Translations under genes and position numbers: made by a program | NCBI RefSeq assembly: GCF_000730605.1 | Contig: NZ_BBIS01000049.1 | Span: forward strand, 17,225 to 81,224 | Source: Pseudomonas monteilii NBRC 103158 = DSM 14164 | Lineage (GTDB): Bacteria > Pseudomonadota > Gammaproteobacteria > Pseudomonadales > Pseudomonadaceae | Length of the DNA: 64,000 nt | Reading direction: 5' to 3' | Shown: one piece after another, positions 16,553-26,687 of the stretch | Layout of the letters: the number at the start of each line of letters is the position of its first letter | Numbering within the stretch: position 1 is the stretch's first letter | Notes under the pieces: model-generated | Told to the model about the DNA's origin: nothing | What the model saw: the letters and a program-made list of their open reading frames with translations, nothing else | Databases searched by the model: none

Positions 16553-19162
16553 TCAGCGCTTGTCTTCAACCTTCCACGCATTCCCGTCGTAGAACGCCTT
16601 CCAGCCGGTCGGCTTGCCATCAACCTCGGACTGCACGTACTGCTCCTTGGTCTTGCGGCTGTAGCGGATTACCGCCGGGCGGCCTTCCGGGTCTTTCTGG
16701 GGCGCTTCGCACAGGAAGTGGTACTTGGGGTCGATCTCATGCTTGTGCGGCACAATCTCCAGCACCAACGGCGCACGGGTTTCGCGGTTTTTCGGGAACT
16801 GGCTAGCCGCCAGGAACAACCCCGAAGCGCCGTCACGCAGCACGTAGGTGTCGTCGACCTTTTCGCACTTGAGTTCAGGCATGTCCACCTTGTCCATCTT
16901 CGGTGGCGCAGCCTCGCCGCTCTTGAGCAGCTTGCGGGTATTCTTGCATGCCGGGTTGGTGCAACCGAAGAACTTGCCGAACCGGCCGGTTTTCAATTGC
17001 ATCTCGCTGCCGCACTTGTCGCACTCCAGGCTCGGCCCTTCGTAGCCCTTGATGCGGTAGTTGCCTTCCTCGATCTCGTAGCCGGCGCAATCCGGGTTGT
17101 TGCCGCAGATGTGCAGCTTGTGCTTCTCGTCCAGCAGGTAGGCGTCCATCGCCGTGGCGCAAATCGGGCAGCGATGCTTGCCCAGCAGCACGCGCGACTC
17201 CGACTCGCCCTCGTCATCAGCGGCAATCTCGTCACCCGGCACCAGGTTGACGGTGGCCTTGCAGCGCTCTTTCGGCGGCAGGCTGTAACCCGAGCAACCC
17301 AGGAACACACCCGTGGAAGCGGTGCGGATCATCATCGGCCGGCCACATTCCTTGCAGGCAATGTTGGTCATGGTCGGCTGGTTGGCGCGCATGCCGTTTT
17401 CGCTGGACTCGGCAGTCTGCAGTTTCTTGCTGAAATCGCCGTAGAACTCGTCGAGCACGTTCTTCCAGTCACGCTCGCCTTGGGCCACGTCGTCGAGGTT
17501 CTCTTCCATGTCGGCGGTAAAGCCGTAATCCATGAGGTTGGAGAAGCTCTCCGACAGGCGCTCGGTGACGATGTCGCCCATCTTCTCGGAATAGAAGCGG
17601 CGGTTGTGCAAGGTCACATAGCCACGGTCCTGGATGGTCGAGATGATCGCCGCATAGGTCGACGGGCGACCAATGCCGCGCTTTTCCATTTCCTTGACCA
17701 GGCTGGCTTCGGTGAAGCGCGCCGGCGGCTTGGTGAAGTGCTGGCTCGGGTCGATCTGGATCAGCTTCAGCGCTTCGCCCTGGACCATTTCTGGCAGTAC
17801 GTCGTCTTCGCCCGGCTTGCTCTGCTGTGGCAGCACGCGGGTGTAACCGTCGAACTTGAGAATGCGGCCCTTGGCGCGCAGCTCGAAGTCGCCTGCCGCC
17901 ACGGTGACGCTGGTGGACAGGTACTGCGCCGGCGGCATCTGGCAGGCCAGGAACTGGCGCCAGATCAGCTCGTACAGGCGCTCGGCGTCACGCTCCATGC
18001 CACTGAGCTTGGTCGGGTGGGTATTCACGTCAGAAGGACGAATCGCTTCGTGCGCTTCCTGAGCGCCTTCCTTGCTGCCGTATACCAGCGGTGCTTCCGG
18101 CAGGTACTGCTTGCCGAACTCGCGCTCGATGTAACTGCGCGCCATGTCCAGGGCATCGGCCGACAGGTTGGTCGAGTCGGTACGCATATACGTGATGTAG
18201 CCAGCTTCGTACAAACGCTGGGCCATCATCATGGTTTTCTTCACCCCGAAGCCCAGGCGGTTACTGGCCGCCTGCTGCAGGGTGGAGGTAATGAACGGTG
18301 CCGATGGCTTGCTGCTGGTCGGGCGGTCTTCACGCTTGACCACGCTGTAGCTGGAGGCCTTGAGCTTCTCCAGCGCAGCCATGGCCTGGGCTTCGTTCAG
18401 CGGTTTGAACGCCTCACCCTTCTCGCGCGCCACCTCGAAACGCACCTTGGCGTTTTTGGCGGTGCCCAGGTCGGCGTGGATCTCCCAGTACTCTTCCGGG
18501 ATGAACGCGCGGATTTCGCGCTCGCGCTCCACCACCAGCTTTACCGCCACCGACTGCACACGGCCGGCAGATAGGCCACGGGCAATCTTGGCCCACAGCA
18601 GCGGCGAAACCATGTAACCGACCACACGGTCGAGGAAACGGCGGGCCTGCTGGGCATTGACCCGGTCGATATCCAGCTCGCCTGGCTGCGAGAAGGCCTC
18701 CTGGATGGCCTTCTTGGTAATTTCGTTGAACACCACGCGCTTGTAGCGGGTGTCGTCACCCCCGATGGCTTCGCGCAGGTGCCAGGCAATGGCTTCCCCT
18801 TCGCGGTCCAAGTCGGTTGCGAGATAAATGGTGTCGGCATCCTTGGCCAGGCGGCGCAGCTCTTCGATCACCTTTTCCTTGCCAGGCAGGATCTCGTACT
18901 TGGCCTTCCAGCCATGGTCAGGGTCGACACCCATGCGTGCCACCAACTGGCGACGGGCCTTTTCTTTTGGCGAAAGGGCCGGAGCCTCACCCGCGGCCTT
19001 ACCACGCTTGGCGGCTGGCTCTTTGCTCGCGCTGGCCGAACCGCTGGTGGGGAGGTCTCGGATATGGCCGATACTCGACTTCACCACGTACTGGTTGCCC
19101 AGGTACTTGTTGATGGTCTTGGCCTTGGCCGGGGATTCCACAATGACCAGCGATTTGCCCAT
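16553..19162 (-). CDS. topA: DNA topoisomerase I
   Basis: An 869-residue type IA topoisomerase that relaxes negative supercoils. The Toprim domain starts at MGKSLVIVESPAKAKTI and includes DLDREGEAIAWH. The active-site tyrosine is in YITYMRTDS near residue 324. Three C-terminal cysteine-cluster modules (CKECGRPM, CPICATAM, CDKCGSEM) bind zinc. An alanine- and lysine-rich insert near residues 40-65 is usual in Pseudomonas. It is an essential housekeeping gene of normal length. Confidence 0.97.
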   Translation of the reverse strand: MGKSLVIVESPAKAKTINKYLGNQYVVKSSIGHIRDLPTSGSASASKEPAAKRGKAAGEAPALSPKEKARRQLVARMGVDPDHGWKAKYEILPGKEKVIEELRRLAKDADTIYLATDLDREGEAIAWHLREAIGGDDTRYKRVVFNEITKKAIQEAFSQPGELDIDRVNAQQARRFLDRVVGYMVSPLLWAKIARGLSAGRVQSVAVKLVVEREREIRAFIPEEYWEIHADLGTAKNAKVRFEVAREKGEAFKPLNEAQAMAALEKLKASSYSVVKREDRPTSSKPSAPFITSTLQQAASNRLGFGVKKTMMMAQRLYEAGYITYMRTDSTNLSADALDMARSYIEREFGKQYLPEAPLVYGSKEGAQEAHEAIRPSDVNTHPTKLSGMERDAERLYELIWRQFLACQMPPAQYLSTSVTVAAGDFELRAKGRILKFDGYTRVLPQQSKPGEDDVLPEMVQGEALKLIQIDPSQHFTKPPARFTEASLVKEMEKRGIGRPSTYAAIISTIQDRGYVTLHNRRFYSEKMGDIVTERLSESFSNLMDYGFTADMEENLDDVAQGERDWKNVLDEFYGDFSKKLQTAESSENGMRANQPTMTNIACKECGRPMMIRTASTGVFLGCSGYSLPPKERCKATVNLVPGDEIAADDEGESESRVLLGKHRCPICATAMDAYLLDEKHKLHICGNNPDCAGYEIEEGNYRIKGYEGPSLECDKCGSEMQLKTGRFGKFFGCTNPACKNTRKLLKSGEAAPPKMDKVDMPELKCEKVDDTYVLRDGASGLFLAASQFPKNRETRAPLVLEIVPHKHEIDPKYHFLCEAPQKDPEGRPAVIRYSRKTKEQYVQSEVDGKPTGWKAFYDGNAWKVEDKR

Positions 19163-19262
19163 GGATCGGAGTATTCCTGAATCTGAAGATGAAAAACGCG
19201 TCAGGTGCCAGACGCGGCACCGCTATATATAGTGGCAAAAGGGTGAGGTCAAGCTCGAACGA

Positions 19263-19514
19263 TCATGCGTGCGACTTGCCCAGCAACCCAGGCAGCCCCT
19301 CTTCGACCTTGACCAAAGCAAAGCGTGGCACCTGCTCGCCGTCAACCTCGACAGACTCCTGGAACATCGAAAGTGGCCGTACCCAGAAGCTGTAATCACC
19401 ATACAGGCATTGGTAGAACACCATCCACTCTTCGCTCTCGGAGTGCCGTGCAACACTGAAGACACGGTACTCAGGCCCTTTGTAATGCCGGTATACGCCT
19501 GGTTGTATCTGCAT
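19263..19514 (-). CDS. DUF1653-family protein
   Basis: An 83-residue soluble protein with the compact family pattern PGVYRHYKGPEYRV followed by WMVFYQCLYGDYSFWVRPLS. The fold is a small SH3-like barrel in solved relatives, as far as I recall; the biochemical role is not known. ATG at 19514 was chosen over the in-frame extension to 19565, which runs into the fadA terminator. It lies between fadBA and topA on the same strand. Confidence 0.8.
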   Translation of the reverse strand: MQIQPGVYRHYKGPEYRVFSVARHSESEEWMVFYQCLYGDYSFWVRPLSMFQESVEVDGEQVPRFALVKVEEGLPGLLGKSHA

Positions 19515-19541
19515 GTTGCCCACCCTCTTGACTTGAACCTG

Positions 19542-19573
19542 AAAAAAACAAAAACCGGGGCACAAGGCCCCGG
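19542..19573 (-). terminator. Rho-independent terminator of fadBA
   Basis: Arms CCGGGGC (19555-19561) and GCCCCGG (19567-19573). On the minus strand the stem is followed by TTTTTGTTTTTTT. It lies 19 nt beyond the fadA stop. Confidence 0.93.
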
Positions 19574-19592
19574 CTGCTGTCCCGCTACGCGA

Positions 19593-20768
19593 TCAGACGC
19601 GTTCAAAGACAGTGGTGATACCTTGGCCGAGGCCGACGCACATGGTCGCCACCCCCAGGGTACCGCCATTCTGCTTCATGACGTTGAGCAGGGTGCCCGA
19701 AATACGTGCCCCGGAGCAACCGAACGGGTGGCCCAAGGCAATGGCGCCGCCGTGCAGGTTAACCTTCTCATCCATCTTGTCGAGCACTTTCAAGTCTTTC
19801 AGCACTGGCAGGGCCTGTGCGGCGAAGGCTTCATTGAGCTCGATGAAGTCGATATCGGCCATGGTCAGGCCGGCACGCTTGAGGGCTTTCTGGGTCGAAG
19901 GCACCGGGCCATAGCCCATGATTGCCGGGTCGACACCGGCCACCGCCATCGAACGAATCACCGCCAATGGCTGGATACCCAGGTCCATGGCGCGCTGGCC
20001 AGACATCACGATCATGCACGAGGCGCCGTCGGTGATCTGCGACGAGGTGCCGGCAGTGACGGTACCGCCTTTCGGGTTGAACGCAGGCTTGAGCGATGCC
20101 AGGCCTTCGAGGGTGGTTTCCGGGCGAATGGTTTCGTCGAAATCGAACACCTTCAGGAAGCCGTTCTCGTCGTAGCCCTGCATCGGGATGATCTCGTCCT
20201 TGAACTTGCCTTCGACCGTGGCCTTGTGGGCCAGCTGGTGCGAACGCAGGCCGAACAGGTCCTGCTGCTCACGGGTGATGCCGTGCATCTTGCCGAGCAT
20301 TTCCGCAGTCAGGCCCATCATCCCGGAAGCCTTGGCGGCGTGCAAGGACAGGTGCGGGTTGGGGTCGACGCCGTGCATCATGCTGACGTGGCCCATGTGC
20401 TCCACGCCACCGACCACGAATACATCACCGTTGCCGGTCATGATCGCCTGGGCAGCCGTGTGCAGCGCGCTCATCGACGAGCCACACAGGCGGCTGACGG
20501 TCTGGGCTGCAGAGGTGTGCGGGATCTGGGTCATCAGCGAGGCCATGCGGGCGATGTTCCAGCCCTGCTCCAGGGTCTGGTTGACGCAGCCCCAGATCAC
20601 GTCCTCGACCTCTTTCGGGTCGACCTTGTCGTTGCGTTCCAGCAGCTTGCTGATCAGGTGCGCCGACATGTCTTCGGCGCGGGTATTGCGGTGCATGCCA
20701 CCCTTGGAGCGGCCCATTGGCGTGCGACCGAAGTCGACAATCACCACGTCTCTTGGATTCAGGCTCAT
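19593..20768 (-). CDS. fadA: 3-ketoacyl-CoA thiolase, beta subunit of fatty-acid oxidation complex
   Basis: A 391-residue thiolase that cleaves 3-ketoacyl-CoA to acetyl-CoA and a shortened acyl-CoA in the last step of beta-oxidation. The acyl-accepting cysteine is in SRLCGSSMSALH near residue 95. The catalytic His is in AIALGHPFGCSGAR and the second Cys in CVGLGQG. It begins 31 nt after fadB and forms the alpha2-beta2 complex with it. Length and motifs are normal. Confidence 0.97.
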   Translation of the reverse strand: MSLNPRDVVIVDFGRTPMGRSKGGMHRNTRAEDMSAHLISKLLERNDKVDPKEVEDVIWGCVNQTLEQGWNIARMASLMTQIPHTSAAQTVSRLCGSSMSALHTAAQAIMTGNGDVFVVGGVEHMGHVSMMHGVDPNPHLSLHAAKASGMMGLTAEMLGKMHGITREQQDLFGLRSHQLAHKATVEGKFKDEIIPMQGYDENGFLKVFDFDETIRPETTLEGLASLKPAFNPKGGTVTAGTSSQITDGASCMIVMSGQRAMDLGIQPLAVIRSMAVAGVDPAIMGYGPVPSTQKALKRAGLTMADIDFIELNEAFAAQALPVLKDLKVLDKMDEKVNLHGGAIALGHPFGCSGARISGTLLNVMKQNGGTLGVATMCVGLGQGITTVFERV

Positions 20769-20799
20769 ATCAAATCTCTCGCTCTAGCTCGTTGACCGC

Positions 20800-22947
<2,148 letters not shown>

Positions 22948-23077
22948 CAACTGATCTCCACGATATGGAAGCTGAACTGTACACGCCGATCGCTGCAGCA
23001 AAAGCAGGCCTAACTGCCCCGCCCCAGGCACACCCGTCAGCGCGCTAGTCGGAAGTATGGCTTGGCGTCATGACATA

Positions 23078-23104
23078 CAAACGCTCAATTCATACGCCCG
23101 TTTG
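23078..23104. promoter_or_regulatory. Split inverted CAAACG/CGTTTG pair upstream of fadB
   Basis: CAAACG (23078-23083) and CGTTTG (23099-23104) are PsrA-like half-sites, but the spacer between the five-base halves is 17 bp rather than 2-4 bp. They lie 131-157 bp before the fadB ATG. An operator role is conjecture. Confidence 0.3.
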
Positions 23105-23185
23105 ATTTGGGTGTGCACACATTCTCCGAAAAGATCGGCGTTGTCAAATGCTCACGAGCATGGCGAAAACGCGACTTTCCAGTCA

Positions 23186-23208
23186 TTTTGTATCGTCTTG
23201 GTACAAAA
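23186..23208. promoter_or_regulatory. Inverted repeat TTTTGTA-N9-TACAAAA
   Basis: Perfect 7-bp arms at 23186-23192 and 23202-23208, about 240 bp before fadB. This looks like a dimeric regulator site; the regulator is not identified. Confidence 0.4.
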
Positions 23209-23366
23209 CATGATGACAGTGATCGCCGGCCATTCATGTCAGCGATTGACCACAGCCACTTGCAGTGTGCTGCAACTTTCCACTTGCACGGCAATCCTGG
23301 GCGGCTACACTGCCAATTGCTTGAATGAATACCCGGCCTGCCTGGCCTTTTCTGCGCAGCAGAACG

Positions 23367-23421
23367 CAAAGCGGCGACTTGGCACCCCACCCCTTCAGGG
23401 TTCTGCCGAGCCGCCGCTTTG
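23367..23421. other. Large stem-loop
   Basis: Perfect 10-bp arms CAAAGCGGCG (23367-23376) and CGCCGCTTTG (23412-23421). Short inner complementary runs (GGCA/TGCC and CCC/GGG) lie within the 35-nt interval. It could be a terminator for the minus-strand gene at 23485 or a dispersed palindrome. Confidence 0.5.
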
Positions 23422-23484
23422 TCGTTTCAGGCCAGATTAACCGGGCTGATGCCTACCCGCCCCTAGAAGGCGTATGAGCATGAT

Positions 23485-23922
23485 TCAGGCGAGGGTTTCG
23501 AGGAAGTAGGCAACATCCTGCAATACAGCCGTATCGCCCCGCTCAGTCCAGTACAACGCGATCATCCGAGCATCCGCCTCGACCTTGTAAACGCTCGCCG
23601 GCAAGCGCGCCAGGGCCTCCACGAAGCGCGGGTCTTCGCAGGGTTCACGCCACTGGTTCCACCACACCCCCGGGCTGACCTGCCAGAAGCTGAAGCTGTC
23701 CTCGTGCCCACGGCGCCGGGCGCGGTGGTACTGCGGGCAAGGGCTTGGCGGCTCCTTTTCCAGCCAGTGCGGCCATTGCTGCGGCGCAAGCTGCATGGCC
23801 AGGCCCATGCGCCGTGCTTCCAGGCGCAGTTTCATCTGCTCGCTCTGTTTGCGCGAGGAACGCAGCCAGGAAAGCGGGCTGAGAATCAGCGCAAGGATTG
23901 ACACCACCAGCAATACCGTCAT
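23485..23922 (-). CDS. Membrane-anchored hypothetical protein
   Basis: A 145-residue protein with one N-terminal membrane segment (TVLLVVSILALILSPLSWL) followed by basic residues, so the body is probably cytoplasmic. The body is rich in Trp and Arg. No domain is recognised. ATG at 23922 places the membrane segment at the N-terminus; in-frame ATGs at 23937 and 23949 are alternatives without a better ribosome site. It diverges from the stress-protein gene. Confidence 0.65.
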   Translation of the reverse strand: MTVLLVVSILALILSPLSWLRSSRKQSEQMKLRLEARRMGLAMQLAPQQWPHWLEKEPPSPCPQYHRARRRGHEDSFSFWQVSPGVWWNQWREPCEDPRFVEALARLPASVYKVEADARMIALYWTERGDTAVLQDVAYFLETLA

Positions 23923-24032
23923 ATCAGTAGATCCCATAAAGCGTTGCAAATGAGCTGGTTAGCCATTTTTCACGGAAGACCCGCCCGAAAGCGACCATAC
24001 TTCTTCTATCGCGATTGTCAGGAGTACCGCTC

Positions 24033-24473
24033 ATGCAATACGAACATTTGTTGGTCGCCGTCGACCTGACCGAAGAATGCGACCCGGTGATCAAACGCGC
24101 CATGGCGCTGGCCGCGCCTTCGAACGCCAAGGTGTCGCTGGTGCACATCGTCGAACCGATGGCCATGGCGTTCGGCGGTGACGTGCCAATGGACCTGTCG
24201 CAGCTGCAACAGCAGCAGTTCGACCAGGCCAAGGAGCGCATGGACCGCCTGTTCAACAAATACCCGGGCATCAACCGCGGCGACTCACACCTGACCTATG
24301 GCCAGCCGCGCCAGGAAATCCATCAACTGGCCAAGGACCAGAAATGCGACCTGATCGTGGTCGGCAGCCATGGCCGTCACGGCCTGGCGTTGTTGCTGGG
24401 CTCCACGGCCAATGACGTGCTGCATGGGGCGCCGTGTGATGTGCTGGCGGTGCGGTTGCTGAAGAGGGAATGA
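24033..24473 (+). CDS. Universal stress protein, UspA family
   Basis: A 146-residue protein with the UspA fold, starting MQYEHLLVAVDLTEECDPVI. The ATP-binding loop pattern G-2X-G-9X-G(S/T) is seen as GSHGRHGLALLLGSTANDVL. ATG at 24033 has AGGAG upstream; a start at 24015 is not needed. Such proteins accumulate under stress and stationary phase. It is monocistronic and ends against a REP palindrome. Confidence 0.92.
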   Translation: MQYEHLLVAVDLTEECDPVIKRAMALAAPSNAKVSLVHIVEPMAMAFGGDVPMDLSQLQQQQFDQAKERMDRLFNKYPGINRGDSHLTYGQPRQEIHQLAKDQKCDLIVVGSHGRHGLALLLGSTANDVLHGAPCDVLAVRLLKRE

Positions 24474-24479
24474 TTTAAC

Positions 24480-24525
24480 CTGTACCGGCCTCTTCGCGGG
24501 TAAAACCGCGAAGAGGCCGGTACAG
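24480..24525. repeat. REP palindrome between convergent genes
   Basis: Perfect 20-bp arms starting CTGTACCGGCCTCTTCGCGG (24480-24499), a GTAAAA loop, and the complement at 24506-24525. It matches the P. putida REP core seen again at 28630. It lies between the convergent usp and uup genes and may act as a bidirectional terminator. Confidence 0.9.
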
Positions 24526-24537
24526 ATTGAAATCTGA

Positions 24538-26466
24538 TCAGCCTTCCAGCTCAGCCCAGCGCTCTACCAGTACATCCAGCTCACCCTGCAGCTTCTCGAT
24601 CTTGGCCAGCACCGCCGAAGTCTCCGCAATCGGCCGCTGATAGAAGCCCGCCGCATTCACTTCTTCCTGGGCTTCAGCCATGCGCTGCTCCAGCGCGTCG
24701 ATCTGCCCCGGCAGCATCTCCAGCTCACGCTGCAGCTTATAGCTGAGCTTCTTCTTCGAGGCCTCTTCCACCACCGGCACAGCAACAGGCGCAGGCTTGG
24801 CCTCGACCTTCTCCACCACCGCGCTGTTAAGGGCCGACTTGCCGCCCTTGCTCTCGGTCACGCCCAGCAGCTTTGGCGAGCCTCCCTGGCGAATCCAGTC
24901 CTCATAACCCCCGACATACTCGCGCACCTTGCCCTCGCCTTCGAACACCAGGGTGCTGGTGACGACGTTGTCGAGGAAGGCCCGGTCGTGGCTGACGATC
25001 AGCACAGTGCCCTTGTAGTTGGACAGCACCTCTTCGAGCAACTCGAGGGTTTCCACGTCCAGGTCGTTGGTCGGTTCGTCGAGCACCAACAGGTTGGCCG
25101 GCTTGCTGAACAGCTTGGCCAGCAGCAGGCGAGCACGCTCACCACCCGACAGCGCCTTGACTGGCGTGCGCGCACGCTGCGGGCTGAACAGGAAGTCGCC
25201 CAGGTAGCTCAGCACGTGGCGGTTCTGGCCGTCGATCTCGATGAAGTCGCGGCCTTCGGCCAGGTTGTCGATCACGGTCTTTTCAAGGTCGAGCTGGTGG
25301 CGCATCTGGTCGAAATAGGCCACTTCAAGCTTGGTGCCGCGTTCTACCTTGCCTGCGGTCGGTTCAAGGTCGCCGAGCATCATCTTGAGCAAGGTCGTCT
25401 TGCCGGTACCGTTGGCGCCCAGCAGACCGATACGGTCCTCGCGCTGCAGGACCATGGAGAAGTCCTTGACCAGCATCGGCCCGTCAGGGTGATGGAAGCT
25501 GACGTTTTCCAGCACCATCACCTGCTTGCCGGACTTTTCCGCCGCTTCGATCTGGATGTTGGCCTTGCCCTGGCGCTCGCGGCGTTCGCCACGCTCCACA
25601 CGCAAGGCTTTCAGCGCACGCACACGGCCTTCGTTGCGGGTACGACGGGCCTTGATGCCCTGACGAATCCACACCTCTTCCTGGGCCAGACGCTTGTCGA
25701 ACAGCGCATTGGCCGTCTCTTCGGCGGCCAGTGCCGCCTCCTTGTGCAACAGGAAGCTGGCGTAGTCGCCGTTCCAGTCGATCAGGCCGCCACGGTCCAG
25801 CTCGAGGATGCGAGTGGCCAGGTTCTGCAGGAAGGAACGGTCGTGGGTAATGAACAGCACCGCACCGTTGAAGCCGCGCAAGGCTTCCTCGAGCCAGGCG
25901 ATGGCACCGATGTCCAGGTGGTTGGTGGGCTCGTCGAGCAGCAACAGGTCGGGCTCGGACACCAGCGCCTGAGCCAGCAGCACCCGGCGGCGCCAGCCAC
26001 CGGACAGCTCGGCCAGGGTCTTGTCGGCGGGCAGTTGCAGGCGGCTGAGGGTGCTCTCTACCACCTGCTGCAGGCGCCAGCCATCACGGGCTTCCAGCTC
26101 GTGCTGGACGTGCATGAGCTTTTCCAGGTCTTCGTCACCCTGGATGTTCATGCTCAGGTGGTGGAACTGCGCCAGCAACTCGCCCACGCCGTCCAGGCCA
26201 GCGGCCACCACATCGAACACCGTACGTTCGTCGGCCACCGGCAGTTCCTGCGGCAATTCGCCGATCTTCAGGCCCGGGGCACGCCAGATTTCACCGTCAT
26301 CGCCCTTCTGCTCGCCCTTGACCAGGCGCAGCATGCTCGACTTGCCGGTGCCGTTGCGGCCGATGATGCACACCCGCTCGCCACGAGCGATCTGCCAGGA
26401 CACTTTGTCCAGCAGCGGCATGGCGCCGAATGCGAGGGACACATCGCTGAATTTGAGCAGGGTCAT
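24538..26466 (-). CDS. uup: ABC-F ATPase Uup
   Basis: A 642-residue soluble ABC-F protein with two nucleotide-binding domains (Walker A GRNGTGKSS and GANGTGKTT; signatures LSGGWRRR and LSGGERARLL). A C-terminal coiled coil (KLSYKLQRELEMLPGQIDAL onward) distinguishes Uup from EttA. Uup affects precise excision of transposons and ribosome function in E. coli. ATG at 26466 has GGAG 6 nt upstream; longer readings to 26595 were rejected. It diverges from slt. Confidence 0.93.
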   Translation of the reverse strand: MTLLKFSDVSLAFGAMPLLDKVSWQIARGERVCIIGRNGTGKSSMLRLVKGEQKGDDGEIWRAPGLKIGELPQELPVADERTVFDVVAAGLDGVGELLAQFHHLSMNIQGDEDLEKLMHVQHELEARDGWRLQQVVESTLSRLQLPADKTLAELSGGWRRRVLLAQALVSEPDLLLLDEPTNHLDIGAIAWLEEALRGFNGAVLFITHDRSFLQNLATRILELDRGGLIDWNGDYASFLLHKEAALAAEETANALFDKRLAQEEVWIRQGIKARRTRNEGRVRALKALRVERGERRERQGKANIQIEAAEKSGKQVMVLENVSFHHPDGPMLVKDFSMVLQREDRIGLLGANGTGKTTLLKMMLGDLEPTAGKVERGTKLEVAYFDQMRHQLDLEKTVIDNLAEGRDFIEIDGQNRHVLSYLGDFLFSPQRARTPVKALSGGERARLLLAKLFSKPANLLVLDEPTNDLDVETLELLEEVLSNYKGTVLIVSHDRAFLDNVVTSTLVFEGEGKVREYVGGYEDWIRQGGSPKLLGVTESKGGKSALNSAVVEKVEAKPAPVAVPVVEEASKKKLSYKLQRELEMLPGQIDALEQRMAEAQEEVNAAGFYQRPIAETSAVLAKIEKLQGELDVLVERWAELEG

Positions 26467-26687
26467 GTTGGTCTCCATAAATCGGGCGCGCATTCTACCT
26501 GACTTGGCCCTCGACGGCATCCGCCAGGCCAACCGGCGAGTGCCTGGCGACATCTGGTCGAACTTAATATCCCGATACAAGCACAGTCCTTTCACCCGCT
26601 GCCGGCAAACAGCTAAGCTAAGGCAATAGCTTTCAACAGTGCTGGCTCCGCCGTCACTTCCCCATGGTTCAACTGCCCGGACGTATC

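Larger units (their letters stand above)
22948..23484. other. 537-bp intergenic region upstream of fadB
   Basis: No credible gene is present; short open frames on both strands lack ribosome sites and overlap each other. It contains split PsrA-like half-sites (23078-23104), a 7-bp-arm inverted repeat (23186-23208) and a large hairpin (23367-23421). The composition is less GC-rich than the flanking genes, as expected for a regulatory region. Confidence 0.6.

Noticed and set aside
16514..18574. Long plus-strand open frame (686 codons) opposite topA
   Set aside because: Antisense shadow of topA; composition explains the lack of stops.
23057..23440. Small ORFs in the fadB leader
   Set aside because: No ribosome sites, overlapping frames on both strands, no recognisable product.
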